A stretch of DNA of 64,000 nucleotides, from positions 1-64,000 of the forward strand of contig NZ_JAMLDY010000017.1 in assembly GCF_024211255.1 (NCBI RefSeq), written 5' to 3'. A program made the translations under genes and the position numbers. The DNA is from Sphingomonas liriopis (GTDB taxonomy: Bacteria > Pseudomonadota > Alphaproteobacteria > Sphingomonadales > Sphingomonadaceae). The notes under the pieces are model-generated. The model was not told the origin of the DNA. It searched no databases and saw nothing but the letters and a program-made list of their open reading frames with translations. Shown one piece after another: positions 7,499 to 16,252 of the stretch (the first letter of the stretch is position 1; each line of letters starts with the position of its first letter).

Positions 7499-8679
7499 TC
7501 AGTGGGTGTAGGGACGGTGGAGCGCAATGTCGCGGTTGAGCTCGACGCCGAACCCCGGCGTGTCGAGCTGGCTCGCCCGGATACGGCCGTCGACCGGCAC
7601 GGGCTCGCCGAGCAGTTGCGGCGCGAACATCGGCACCACCTCGGTGGGGCCGGGATGCATCATCAGGAACTCGGCGAACGGCGAGTTGTGACGGGTGATG
7701 ACGAAATGGTAGCTGTAGACCGACGAGCCGTGCGGCACGACCATCTTGCCCTTGGCATCCGCCAGCGCGCTGATCTTGAGCAGCTCGGTCACGCCGCCGC
7801 ACCAGCCCACGTCGGGCTGGATGATGTCGCAGCAGTCCATCTCCATGAGCATCCGGAAGCCCCAGCGCGTCGCCTCGTGCTCGCCCGTCGTCACCAGCAT
7901 GCCGCGGGGCACGTTGCGCTTCAGCTCGGCATAGCCCCAATAGTCGTCGGGGCTGATCGCCTCCTCGATCCATTTCAGGCCATGCTCGTGGCACGCGATC
8001 GCCAGCCGGGTGGCGTAATCGACGTCGAGCGCCATCCAGCAATCGTACATCAGCCAGAAATCGGGGCTTACCTTCTCCCGCATGTCGGCAAGCAGCGCGA
8101 CGTTCTTACGCAATCCCTCCAGCCCCTCGGCCGGTCCGTAATGCAACGGCAGCTTGCCGCCGATGAAGCCGAGCTCCTTGGCGCGTCCGGGCGCGCGCCC
8201 GTGGCGTAGAACTGCAGCTCGTCGCGTACGGCGCCGCCCAGCAGGTGATAGACCGGCTCCTGCCGCAGTTTGCCGAGCAGATCCCACAGCGCGAGATCGA
8301 CGCCGGAGATGGCGTTGATGACCAGCCCCTTGCGGCCGTAATATTGGGTCGAGAAGTACATCTGGTCCCAGATCTTCTCATACTCGGTCGGATCGCGCCC
8401 CTCGAGGAAGCGCGCCAGATGCTTCTCGACGATGTAGCAGGCAGGCTCGCCGCCGGTGGTCACCGCGAAGCCGATCGTGCCGTCCTCCGCCTCGATCTCG
8501 ACGACCAGCGTGCCCAGCACGTTGATGCCGAAGCTCTGCCGCGACTGGCGGTATTCGGGATAGCGCGACATTGGCGTCGCGATGTGATCGTCGATCCAGT
8601 GGCCGTCGCCCTGCTCGTGATAGTCGGCGCCGCCGCCGCGAACCACGAAGGCGCGAACGTGCCTGATCTTCGACAGCAT
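7499..8679 (-). pseudogene. rhmD: L-rhamnonate dehydratase, single frameshift
   Basis: The enolase-superfamily enzyme dehydrates L-rhamnonate to L-2-keto-3-deoxyrhamnonate. The first 165 codons from ATG 8679 (AGGAGAGG upstream) are collinear with the family, from [20 protein letters not shown] to FYATGARPD. The rest lies in another frame, beginning [16 protein letters not shown], through [30 protein letters not shown] and [12 protein letters not shown] to the normal end HRPYTH. The break is near 8184-8187, where one base appears to be missing. Apart from this the sequence is well kept, so the lesion is recent or a sequencing error. Damage to every neighbouring pathway gene favours true decay. 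Confidence 0.92.
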
Positions 8680-8773
8680 GTTGCCTCTCCTGCCCGGGAC
8701 GACCCGTGGCTAAAATGAACGAAGCTATGCAATATCTATTTTCTCATTGTGCCACGACGGCTAGGGAAGTGGG

Positions 8774-9240
8774 ATGATCCACCCGGGTAGGACCGACCGG
8801 ACGACCGTCGGCAACCAGACGCTGATGCGCGGACTCGATACTGTCGAGGCGGTGGCGAGCGGCGCGGCGACGCTGGCGCTGTTGGCGGATCGGCTGGGGT
8901 CGACGTGCAGCACGGCGCATCGGTTGGCGACCTCGCTGGTCGGGCGAGATTATCCCGCTTCTACCCCGCGCTCCGGCTACCGACGGGGGGCGAAACTGCT
9001 CGCGCTCGGTCATCTTGCGCCTGCACAGGCCGACATCGCGCAGATGGCACGCCCCGATTTGGAGGATCTTGCCGCCGCGACCGAGGATACGGCGCATTTC
9101 GGCGTCCTCGCCGGCGACGAGGCGGTGTATTGTGACAAGGTGACCGGTCGGCGGCGCAGGACGCGCGTTCGACCTGAAGGAAAACGAGGGTCAGATCCGC
9201 TGCGTCGCGGCACCAGCCGCGACCTGGGTTGATCGTAGGA
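8774..9240 (+). pseudogene. IclR-family regulator, truncated
   Basis: The N-terminus has an IclR-type winged helix (LALLADRLGSTCSTAHRLATSLV). The start of the effector domain follows (GAKLLALGHLAPAQADIAQMARPDLEDLAAATEDTAHFGVL) and reaches DKVTGRRR near residue 128. The remaining half of the effector domain is missing. A short piece of it (FDLKENEGQIRCVAAP) is visible in another frame at about 9167-9215. The gene is divergent from the rhamnose operon across a 94-bp gap, the usual place for its regulator. A protein able to bind DNA might still be made but would not sense the inducer. Confidence 0.8.
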
Positions 9241-9258
9241 AAGACAGGGAGAGATAGC

Positions 9259-9403
9259 TTGCTGCTGAAAGACAAGACCATCCTCGTTACCGGCGGATCA
9301 TCGGGGATCGGCGCCGCCGCCGCCATCGGCGCGGCGCGGCAAGGCGCCGACGTCGCGATCAACGCTGCTGGTCGACGGCGGCGCGTTCGTGAAGCGGCAA
9401 TGA
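9259..9403 (+). pseudogene. SDR remnant, probably L-rhamnose 1-dehydrogenase
   Basis: A TTG start after AGGGAGAG begins LLLKDKTILVTGGSSGIGAAAAIGAARQGADVAIN, the first 35 residues of an SDR. The next recognisable piece, in another frame, is the SDR C-terminus TLLVDGGAFVKRQ ending at 9403. About 200 residues between them are deleted. The ends resemble bacterial L-rhamnose 1-dehydrogenases, which start with LLxDKT and finish with LLVDGGxFVxxQ. That would make it the first step of the same pathway. Its stop overlaps the ATG of the following hydrolase gene. Confidence 0.75.
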
Positions 9404-10293
9404 GATACGTCGTTCTCGCCGCCGCCCTGGCGCTGGCGACGCCCGCCGCCGCCCAGATCACGGTTATTCCCGCTCCCGCACAGCCGGCCGCGATCCCGCT
9501 TGACACGGGCGACGTTGCCGGAGCGCGAGAAGCGGAAGGCTGGCTCGATCTCGCCGGCCAGCGGGTCGTCCGCAACGTCCGCAGCGCGACGCTGACGCCT
9601 TTCCTGCCGCCTCCCGGAAAGGCGACGGGAGCCGCCGTGATCGTCGCGCCCGGCGGCGGGTTCGCGATGCTGTCGATGGACAACGAAGGGTGGCCGGTGG
9701 CGCGCTGGCTGGCCGATCACGGCATCGCCGCCTTCGTCCTGAAATACCGGCTGCGTCAGACGCCCGCCGATCCGAAGGGTTTCCTGCGCGACATGGGCGC
9801 GGTGTTCGCCACGGCGATGCGGCCCGGTCCCGATCTGGCGGTCGAAACATCGCGTGATGCCGTCGCCGACGGCCTCGCCGCGCTGGCGCTGGTACGCCGC
9901 CGCGCGGGCGAGTGGCACGTCGACCCGGCGCGTGTCGGCATGCTCGGCTTCTCGGCGGGCGCGATGACGACGCTCGGCGTCGTCGAAGCCGCTACGCCGG
10001 AGACGATGCCCGCCTTCGCTGCGCCGATCTACGGGCCGATGCGGACGATCACCGTGCCGGCCGCGGCACCGCCGATGTTCGCTGCGATGGCGAGCGACGA
10101 CCCGCTGTTCGCGCGCAAGGGCTTCGGGCTGATCGAGGCGTGGCAGGCTGCGCGCAAGCCGGTCGAGTTCCATCTCTATCAGAAGGGTGGCCATGGATAC
10201 GGCATGGGCGCGAAGGGAACGACGAGCACCGGCTGGATCGCCTCCTTTCACGACTGGCTGGCCATGAACGGCTTTCTGAAGGCGCGGCCATGA
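9400..10293 (+). CDS. Secreted alpha/beta hydrolase (carbohydrate-esterase-like)
   Basis: The start ATG 9400 overlaps the preceding stop and gives a clear signal peptide (MRYVVLAAALALATPAAAQ), so the 297-aa protein should act in the periplasm or outside. An oxyanion-hole motif, APGGGFAML, occurs near residue 88. The nucleophile elbow GFSAG lies near residue 187 and a histidine in the GGHGYG segment near residue 268, which together complete a Ser-His-Asp triad of alpha/beta hydrolases related to sugar acetyl-esterases. Position inside the rhamnose cluster fits removal of acyl groups from plant glycans or glycosides. The exact substrate is unknown. Confidence 0.8.
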   Translation: MRYVVLAAALALATPAAAQITVIPAPAQPAAIPLDTGDVAGAREAEGWLDLAGQRVVRNVRSATLTPFLPPPGKATGAAVIVAPGGGFAMLSMDNEGWPVARWLADHGIAAFVLKYRLRQTPADPKGFLRDMGAVFATAMRPGPDLAVETSRDAVADGLAALALVRRRAGEWHVDPARVGMLGFSAGAMTTLGVVEAATPETMPAFAAPIYGPMRTITVPAAAPPMFAAMASDDPLFARKGFGLIEAWQAARKPVEFHLYQKGGHGYGMGAKGTTSTGWIASFHDWLAMNGFLKARP

Positions 10294-11040
10294 AGCCGCC
10301 TCCACGCTCGACTATCGCGAACTCGCCCGGCGCAGGCTGCCGCATTTCCTGTTCGAATATATCGACGTCGGCTCCTACGCGGAGATGACGCTGCGCCGAA
10401 ACATCTCCGATCGCCGATCGGGCTCGCCGGGCTCAACATCCGGCGCGGCGAGGTGCAGGCGGCGCGCGGCGCGCGGCGGCTCGAAGGCGGGTATCCCCTT
10501 CTGCCTGTCGACGGTATCCGCCTGCCCGATCGGCGAGGTGGCCGCGGGCACCGAACCGCCCTGCTAGTCCAGCTCTACATGATCCGCGACTGCGGCTTCA
10601 TGTGCGACCTGATGGCGAAGGCGAAGGCGGAAGGCTGCTCGGCACTGGTCTTCGCGGTCGACAGCCGGTGCCGGGATCGCGTTAACGCGACTATCGATCG
10701 GGTCTCGCGGGTGCCTCGGACCTCCGCGGCTCGGCGCGACGCACGCTGCAGGTGCTGGGCCGTCCGGGCTGGACCTACGACGTCGGCATGCGCGGCCGGC
10801 CGCATCAGCTCGGCAACGTCGCGCCCGTACTCGGCAAAACACCGGATGGGCAGACTTCTTCGCCTGGGTGCGCGACAATTTCGATCCGACCGTCTCCTGG
10901 CGTGACCCAACGTTCGTCCGGGATATCTGGGACGGGCCGCTGGTCATCAAGGGCATCCTCGACGTCGAGGATGCGCACGCGGCGGCGGCGCTCGGGGCCG
11001 ATGGCATCGTGGTGTCCAACCGCGGCGGCCGCGCTGGCCT
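10290..11040 (+). pseudogene. lldD: FMN-dependent L-lactate dehydrogenase, multiply frameshifted and 3'-truncated
   Basis: Read in several frames, the stretch gives consecutive blocks of an LldD-type alpha-hydroxy-acid dehydrogenase. They are STLDYRELARRRLPHFLFEY, AEMTLRRNISD, then [63 protein letters not shown], and finally [30 protein letters not shown]. Homology stops at about 11035, just before the stop of the convergent Lrp gene, so the catalytic C-terminal third is lost. L-lactate is a product of the diketo-hydrolase rhamnose route, which explains why the gene sits here. It begins at the stop of the esterase gene. Confidence 0.87.
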
Positions 11041-11556
11041 TCATCGTCTGGTCGAAAGACGATCATCGGGGGGAATCACAAGCTCGCTACCGATTTTGAC
11101 GCGATCGAGCGCGATGAGGCTGCGAAAACTCGCCACCGCCTCGTCCTGCGCGAACAAACGCCTGGTGATCGCCTCGTAAGCGGCCAGGTCGGGGACGACG
11201 ATGACCAGGATGAAGCTGATCCCGCCAGTGACATAATAGCACTGCTGGACCTCGGGTGCGTCGCGGAACCTCGCCTTTGCCGAATCGACGGTGGACGATC
11301 GTTCGTCGATCAGATGCACCTCGACGATCGACGTGATCGCCATCCCTGCCGCCGCGGGCTCGACGATCGCCACGTTGCGCGTGATGATGCCTGCGTCCTC
11401 CAGTGCGGCGATCCGGCGCTGCACGGCTGCGGCAGAGAGGTTGACCGCCTCCGCGATCGTCCGCTGGGGCGTCTTGTTGTCGCGCTGGACTATACGCAGG
11501 ATCGCACGGTCGAAGCCGTCCAGCACGGGATATCGGGTCGATGCAGCGCGGGTCAT
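11041..11556 (-). CDS. Lrp/AsnC-family transcriptional regulator
   Basis: The protein of 171 aa has an N-terminal helix-turn-helix ([47 protein letters not shown]) and a C-terminal RAM-type sensing domain ending near [12 protein letters not shown] 11556 is preferred because the upstream extension has no family match. It is divergent from an EamA-type exporter gene at 11649 with a 92-bp gap holding a perfect palindrome. This is the usual arrangement of an Lrp-like regulator controlling an amino-acid or metabolite exporter. It is intact although it stands among pseudogenes. Confidence 0.9.
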   Translation of the reverse strand: MTRAASTRYPVLDGFDRAILRIVQRDNKTPQRTIAEAVNLSAAAVQRRIAALEDAGIITRNVAIVEPAAAGMAITSIVEVHLIDERSSTVDSAKARFRDAPEVQQCYYVTGGISFILVIVVPDLAAYEAITRRLFAQDEAVASFRSLIALDRVKIGSELVIPPDDRLSTRR

Positions 11557-11618
11557 TCGCGAGTATTTGTTGCAATTCAACCGCTGCACAAGAGCGCATC
11601 GCTCGCCTTCACGGTGGT

Positions 11619-11633
11619 ATGATGCGGCATCAT
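11619..11633. promoter_or_regulatory. 15-bp palindrome in the Lrp/EamA divergent promoter region
   Basis: ATGATGC-G-GCATCAT is a perfect inverted repeat lying 15 bases before the exporter start codon. A second, weaker dyad (GTTGCAATTCAAC) lies nearer the regulator gene. Either could be the operator of the divergent Lrp-type regulator; this is inferred from position. Confidence 0.45.
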
Positions 11634-11648
11634 CAGTGAGGATCAGCC

Positions 11649-12614
11649 GTGCCAACATCGACCTTCAGTCCGGCCGGACGTCATCGCACGACCCAGGGGA
11701 TCGCGTGTGGCGCAGGTGCCGGCGCGCTGTGGGGACTGGTATTCCTCGCCCCGGCCCTCGTGCGCGACTTCACGCCGCTTCAGCTCGCGATCGGCCGTTA
11801 TCTTGCCTATGGTATCATCTCGGCCGTGCTGATCGCGCCGCGATGGCGCACGCTCGTCGCCTCGATGGAGCGCCGCGACTGGTACACGCTCGCCTGGCTC
11901 TCGCTGGCGGGCAACACCCTCTACTACGTGTTGCTGTCGACGGCGGTTCAGCAGGCCGGCATCGCCACCACTTCGCTCGTCATCGGCTTCCTGCCGGTCG
12001 CGGTGACGACGATCGGCAGTCGTGACCGCGACGCCATACCGCTCGCCCGCCTCGCTCCCTCGCTGCTGCTCTGCGCTGCCGGCGCGCTGTGCATCGGATG
12101 GCAGGCGCTCGGCCATCCGGCGTCCAGCGATGCCGGCGGCGCGCTCTTCGGCTTTGCCTGCGCGGTCGGGGCCCTTGTCGCCTGGAGCGCCTATGCGGTC
12201 GGTAATGCCCGCGCCCTCCACCGGCTCCATCGCATGTCCGTGTATGACTGGAATCTGCTGACCGGGATTGTCACGGGCATCCAGGCCGTGACATTGATTC
12301 CGGTCAGTCTCGCGGCCGAACCGGTCCGCCACGCTGCCGATGCGTGGCTATACCTCGGCGGCGTGTCGGTTGCGGTTGCGGTCGGCGCCTCGATTCTCGG
12401 CAACGAGCTCTGGAACCGGATGAGCCGTCTGCTGCCGCTGACCATGGTGGGGCAGATGATCCTGTTCGAGACGCTGTTCGCGCTGCTCTACGGTTTCCTC
12501 TGGGAGCAGCGCCTCCCGGCGCCGCTCGAAATCGCGGCCTTCGGTCTGGTCGCGGCGAGCGTGCTGACCTGCATCGGTGCTCATCGGAGCCACGCCCCAG
12601 CTTCGACGTGCTGA
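11649..12614 (+). CDS. EamA/DMT-family transporter
   Basis: The protein of 321 aa has about ten hydrophobic segments in two similar halves, with WGLVFLAPAL early and the typical EamA closing helices (PLTMVGQMILFETLFALLYGFLWEQ). The GTG start at 11649 has GAGGATC upstream. DMT transporters of this group export amino acids or related metabolites across the inner membrane. The divergent Lrp-family gene supports an amino-acid-like ligand. It is not obviously part of either the rhamnose or the oxidative block. Confidence 0.85.
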   Translation: MPTSTFSPAGRHRTTQGIACGAGAGALWGLVFLAPALVRDFTPLQLAIGRYLAYGIISAVLIAPRWRTLVASMERRDWYTLAWLSLAGNTLYYVLLSTAVQQAGIATTSLVIGFLPVAVTTIGSRDRDAIPLARLAPSLLLCAAGALCIGWQALGHPASSDAGGALFGFACAVGALVAWSAYAVGNARALHRLHRMSVYDWNLLTGIVTGIQAVTLIPVSLAAEPVRHAADAWLYLGGVSVAVAVGASILGNELWNRMSRLLPLTMVGQMILFETLFALLYGFLWEQRLPAPLEIAAFGLVAASVLTCIGAHRSHAPASTC

Positions 12615-12768
12615 TCTCTGATGTGGGGTGTGCCATCCGCACGCGCGTTCCGTGCGCCAACATGACGCCTGCATTGACGTAGTCGAGGGGGCCATCGACG
12701 CCGCGGGCAGCCTCGTCATTGCGCAGACAATATCTCGAGGCGGTTCCCCGGACGCTTTTGAAGGGTTA

Positions 12769-13380
12769 TCAAGGTTCGCGATGTACCGCCACGCTTTGCC
12801 GCACGATCAGCCGGTGCGGTAGCGTGACGGAAGCCGGCGGGGCTGACGGCCGAGCGAGAATGGCCAGAAGCAGCCCGACTGTCCGGCGACCTATGCAGCA
12901 CACCGGCTGTCGGATCGCGGTCAGTGATGGGGCGCGACAGCGCGCCATTGCGATATCGACGAAACCGACGCCGGACATGTCGTCCGGGCAGGAGAGCTCC
13001 GCGGCGCGCGACGCGGCCAGTGCGCCGATCGCCATTTCGTCGCGGAAGCTGAAGATCGCGGTCGGTGGGCGCTCGGCCTTGATAATCTCGGCTGCGGTCC
13101 TTTGCCCTGACTCGGGAAAGAAATCCCCTCGCCGGATCTGCAGGCGCACAGACAGGCCGTGCCGTTCTGCAGACGCCCGGACACCGACGAGACAATTCCG
13201 GCTCAACGGGCTGACGAGCGGCCCGGTGATGACGCCGATGTCGCGACGACCGGCATCGTAGAGCGTATCCCCTGCCAGGCCGGCCGGCAAGGCGTTGTCG
13301 ATATGTGCGCTCGGCATGTCGATCGATCCGCCGAACTCGCACCTGTTGACGACCGGTGCCCTCGCGCCGTCGCAACGACC
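12769..13380 (-). pseudogene. LacI-family regulator, effector-domain fragment
   Basis: The frame matches the C-terminal two thirds of LacI/GalR regulators: DMPSAHIDN, GRRDIGVITGPLVSPLSRNCLVGVRA, then RPPTAIFSFRDEMAIGAL, DDMSGVGFVDIAMARCRAPSLTAIRQP, and the end PPASVTLPHRLIVRQS. The helix-turn-helix and first part of the sensor domain are absent. No start codon makes sense upstream, since the frame runs into unrelated sequence behind the 13499 SDR. It is the second damaged sugar regulator near the rhamnose cluster. Between 12615 and 12768 I see no recognisable gene. Confidence 0.8.
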
Positions 13381-13498
13381 CTGTGCGCCGGACAAGCTAT
13401 CGGCAATCGCCAGATGGTAAGCTGGCTTCCTCGCGCGCACATCGATAGCCGCATCGGAGCGGGTCCGTCGCGGACATCCGTTTCGATGCCCGGCCGCG

Positions 13499-14275
13499 TC
13501 AGCCGCGCATGAGCGACCCGCCGTTGACGTCGATGATGGAGCCGTTGATCCAGCGGCCGTCATCGGACAGCAGCAGCGCGACGACGCCGGCATGGTCCTC
13601 GGACTCGCCCAGCCGGGTATGCGGCGTGCGCGCCATGAAATGGTCGGCCCATTTCTTGGCCTCTTCGGCATTGCCCTCCATCGATTTCTTCATCTCGCCG
13701 GTGACGGTGAAGCCGGGCGCGAGCACGTTGGCGGTCACGCCTTCCTTGCCCCAGCGCGAGGCGACGTGCCGCATCAGCGCGTTGACCCCCGCCTTCGTCA
13801 TCGCGTAGCTCGGTCGCGTCGGCTCGGCGCCATGGGCCGAACCTGAACTGGTATAGACGATCGCCGACGCAGCGTTTTTCGTCAGATGCGGCAGGACGGC
13901 GCGGGTGCACAGCAGGTGGCCGCGCAGATTGACCGCGACAGTCCGGTCGAATACCGCAAGGTCCATCGCGAGCGCGTCGCTGTCCTCCATGATGACGCGC
14001 AGGTCGGCGGCATTGATGTGCGCGCCGTCGAGCCCGCCGAAACGATCGACGGTTGCCGCTACCGCCTGGTTCACCGAGGCTTCGTCGGAGATGTCGACAT
14101 GGACGGCGAAGGTTTCTCCGCCAGCCTCGACGGCGACCTGGGTGGCGCCCTCGACGTTGATGTCGGCTGCGCAGACACGCGCGCCTTCCTCGGTCAGCCG
14201 CTTGACGGTCGCCGCGCCGATACCCGTGGCACTGCCGAACACGATGATGCGGCGGCCTTTCAGTCTGTCCTTCAT
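13499..14275 (-). CDS. SDR-family oxidoreductase
   Basis: An intact SDR of 258 aa starts at ATG 14275, with GGAG six bases upstream. The cofactor turn is FGSATGIG near residue 13. The NNAG motif is replaced by INAADL, and the catalytic motif is YAMTKAG. It ends in IDVNGGSLMRG. Tyr and Lys are present, so it should be active on an alcohol or ketone. The substrate is not evident. Its upstream region lacks the TACGCA box found in front of the other SDR operons, so it may belong to a different control circuit. Confidence 0.88.
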   Translation of the reverse strand: MKDRLKGRRIIVFGSATGIGAATVKRLTEEGARVCAADINVEGATQVAVEAGGETFAVHVDISDEASVNQAVAATVDRFGGLDGAHINAADLRVIMEDSDALAMDLAVFDRTVAVNLRGHLLCTRAVLPHLTKNAASAIVYTSSGSAHGAEPTRPSYAMTKAGVNALMRHVASRWGKEGVTANVLAPGFTVTGEMKKSMEGNAEEAKKWADHFMARTPHTRLGESEDHAGVVALLLSDDGRWINGSIIDVNGGSLMRG

Positions 14276-14381
14276 GTCATTCTCCATATGCCCGCAAATG
14301 GCACTCGGTTGGTCAGCGGCCGATCGCCGATCTTGTGATCGACGTGACATCACTTCGGATCGCACCATCGACGGGGTCGGT

Positions 14382-14693
14382 TTATGTGTCGCCCTCGGTG
14401 AGGAACTGCAGTTCGTCGACCGGTCCGATCTTCTCCTCACCCGCGAACAATCGATCCAGCCTGGCGCGCACTTCGTCGCGATCGTCCCGGGACGCATGGC
14501 GGCGATAGGGCCCAAGCAGCAATTCGTCGCCGATCACCTGCTTGATCCGGGTCAACGCGGAATCGTCCAGCACATTGGCTGTGCGCAGCTCGATACACAG
14601 TTGGATGAGCCCCACAGCCGTCGCCTGAGCCCTGAGGCCGACATGGGTCACGTCGTGATGCAGCTGTTTCTGCTTTTCATGGGTCTTGCTCAC
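14382..14693 (-). CDS. Hypothetical protein, 103 aa
   Basis: The GTG start at 14693 is chosen because the coding character (SKTHEKQKQLHHDVTHVGLRAQATAVGLIQLCIELRT) begins there. GGAG lies about ten bases upstream. The protein is soluble, rich in charged and helical residues, and has no signal peptide. I do not recognise a family. The predicted helices and the KQKQLHHDV start suggest a small regulatory or adaptor protein, but nothing proves this. It is divergent from the small membrane protein gene at 14985. Confidence 0.55.
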   Translation of the reverse strand: MSKTHEKQKQLHHDVTHVGLRAQATAVGLIQLCIELRTANVLDDSALTRIKQVIGDELLLGPYRRHASRDDRDEVRARLDRLFAGEEKIGPVDELQFLTEGDT

Positions 14694-14904
14694 CGATCCG
14701 CTCCAATCCTCTGCCTGCGCCGTAGTGTCCCGGCATCGTGGTCGCCCGCTCGCCAGTTCCATCGTCCGATGGCGAGGCATTACCGGCTGGGTCGGTTCAA
14801 CGACATTCGCCCCGCGACGGCAATACCCAATCCCCGAATAAACGCAGTTTCCGACATTATGACGCAATAAATCCGCCCAATGCACATTTCCTTGACGTGC
14901 TTGC

Positions 14905-14940
14905 TACGCATATTGACAAGGATGACAAAGCGGATATGGC
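14905..14940 (+). promoter_or_regulatory. Promoter with TACGCA box overlapping a TTGACA -35
   Basis: TACGCATATTGACA (14905-14918) is identical to 4030-4043. It includes a consensus -35 (14913-14918), and TATGGC (14935-14940) is a possible -10 after 16 bases. It faces the small membrane protein at 14985 and probably the SDR genes after it. Bases 14694-14904 hold nothing else that I recognise. Confidence 0.65.
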
Positions 14941-14984
14941 TTTTGGCACGACGCATCTCAGTGCGCGGCTGATGGAGAGTGAAG

Positions 14985-15218
14985 ATGGTGACGGCTGATC
15001 GCGTTTCGCCCCGGACTCCGACCCTGGCCTCGGCCGGAGGCAGATCGCCCGAAGGCGCGTCGTCCGGACTGAGCCTGACCGACATGGCCCTGATCGTCGC
15101 GTTCGCAATCTTGTGCATCGCTACGCCGTTCGTTCTGCTCGCGGTCATCACGTTCGTCGCCGACACGATTCTGCCCGCACTGCGTCACGAGACCTATGCA
15201 GTCGCGTCGCATTGCTGA
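14985..15218 (+). CDS. Small single-pass membrane protein, 77 aa
   Basis: ATG 14985 follows GGAGAG at 14974-14979. About 30 polar residues precede a hydrophobic segment (MALIVAFAILCIATPFVLLAVITFVADTILP), then a short tail. It is a diverged paralogue of the 70-aa protein at 4110, with the same membrane layout and the same 14-base promoter string. It heads a plus-strand run with an SDR (15339) and the 227-aa/SDR pair (16253). Function unknown; co-expression with the SDR genes is the main clue. Confidence 0.7.
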   Translation: MVTADRVSPRTPTLASAGGRSPEGASSGLSLTDMALIVAFAILCIATPFVLLAVITFVADTILPALRHETYAVASHC

Positions 15219-15338
15219 GCGGGATCGTCTGAAGCCCGAGGTCGGCAGGTTCGAGCCGCCCTGCGTGAAAGCGCCTCGCCCGGATCGCCCCCGGCGATCC
15301 TTGCAAGTCCAAAGGTCAACGACGAGAGGAACAGCCAG

Positions 15339-16133
15339 ATGAGCGGACGGCTCGAAGGAAAGGTTGCGATCGTCACCGGTGGCGCCCGCGGAATGGGCGC
15401 AGCGACGGTCCGTGCCTTCGTTGCGGAGGGCGCCAGCGTCGTGATCGCCGACCGGCTCGTCGATCACGGAACCGCGCTGGCGGAGGAACTGGGCAGCGCC
15501 GCCTCGTTCGTGTCCCTCGACGTGACGCAGGAGGCGAGTTGGGAGGCGCTGGTCCGGGCCGTGGAGTCGCAGCACGGGCGGGCAGATGCGCTGGTGAACA
15601 ACGCGGGCGTGGTCGCCTTCGGGCCGATCGAGGCGATCGACCCGGCGGATATCGATCGGGTGTTCGCGGTCAACGTCAAAGGCCCCTTGCTTGGCATGAA
15701 GCATGTCGGCAACTTGATGCGCGCAGCGCGGCGCGGGTCGATCGTCAACATTTCCTCGGTCGACGGGCTGCGCGGTGCCAACGCGCTGTCGATCTACAGC
15801 AGCTCGAAATGGGCGATCCGCGGCCTGACCAAGACGGCCGCGCTCGAGTTCGGGCCGCATGGCGTTCGCGTCAATTCGGTGCACCCGGGCGGGGTCGATA
15901 CCCACATGGGCAACCCGCAGCAGCAGCAGGGCGCGGAGCGCAACTGGAGCTACACCCGCGTCCCGCTCCAGCGGATTGGTGAACCGCATGAGGTCGCGAT
16001 GGCCACCTTGTTCCTCTGTTCGGACGAGGCGAGCTACGTCACCGGCGCCGAGCTGGCGGTCGATGGTGGTTGGGCGGCAGGATATTACCACCATTACATG
16101 CCCGGCGCCCCCGCCTCGCTCAACGGCGGCTGA
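15339..16133 (+). CDS. SDR, 3-alpha/20-beta-hydroxysteroid-dehydrogenase-like
   Basis: An SDR of 264 aa has TGGARGMG near residue 14, NNAGVV, the catalytic YSSSK, and a long C-terminal tail with YYHHYMPG. Members with this overall pattern include 3-alpha(20-beta)-hydroxysteroid and related alcohol dehydrogenases of actinobacteria and sphingomonads, but SDR substrate calls by sequence are weak. The gene lies 120 bp after the small membrane protein and 119 bp before the 227-aa gene, all on the plus strand, so one transcript is possible. The gaps contain no clear terminator. Confidence 0.85.
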   Translation: MSGRLEGKVAIVTGGARGMGAATVRAFVAEGASVVIADRLVDHGTALAEELGSAASFVSLDVTQEASWEALVRAVESQHGRADALVNNAGVVAFGPIEAIDPADIDRVFAVNVKGPLLGMKHVGNLMRAARRGSIVNISSVDGLRGANALSIYSSSKWAIRGLTKTAALEFGPHGVRVNSVHPGGVDTHMGNPQQQQGAERNWSYTRVPLQRIGEPHEVAMATLFLCSDEASYVTGAELAVDGGWAAGYYHHYMPGAPASLNGG

Positions 16134-16136
16134 CGC

Positions 16137-16145
16137 TACGCGAAT
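16137..16145. promoter_or_regulatory. Variant TACGCA box upstream of the 227-aa/SDR pair
   Basis: TACGCGAAT differs by one base from the TACGCAAAT found at other promoters. It lies about 110 bp before the TTG start at 16253. It may be a weaker member of the shared operator set; a chance match is possible. Confidence 0.3.
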
Positions 16146-16252
16146 CCAGACATTACCCCGCGCGATGGGCCGCAAACACGCCGCTTGCTGTTGACCGTTT
16201 GCGCATTACCCGACATCGCTGTTTCCAACCACGATTTTTCAGGAGAAGTTCG

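Noticed and set aside
5624..10293. The broken rhamnose genes explained only by sequencing errors
   Set aside because: Single-base breaks could be errors, but the lactonase, rhamnose dehydrogenase, hydrolase and IclR genes have lost tens to hundreds of residues, which errors cannot explain.
12615..12768. Possible SDR scrap on the minus strand (VDGPLDYVNAGVM)
   Set aside because: Only a dozen residues resemble an SDR NAG region; too short to support a call.
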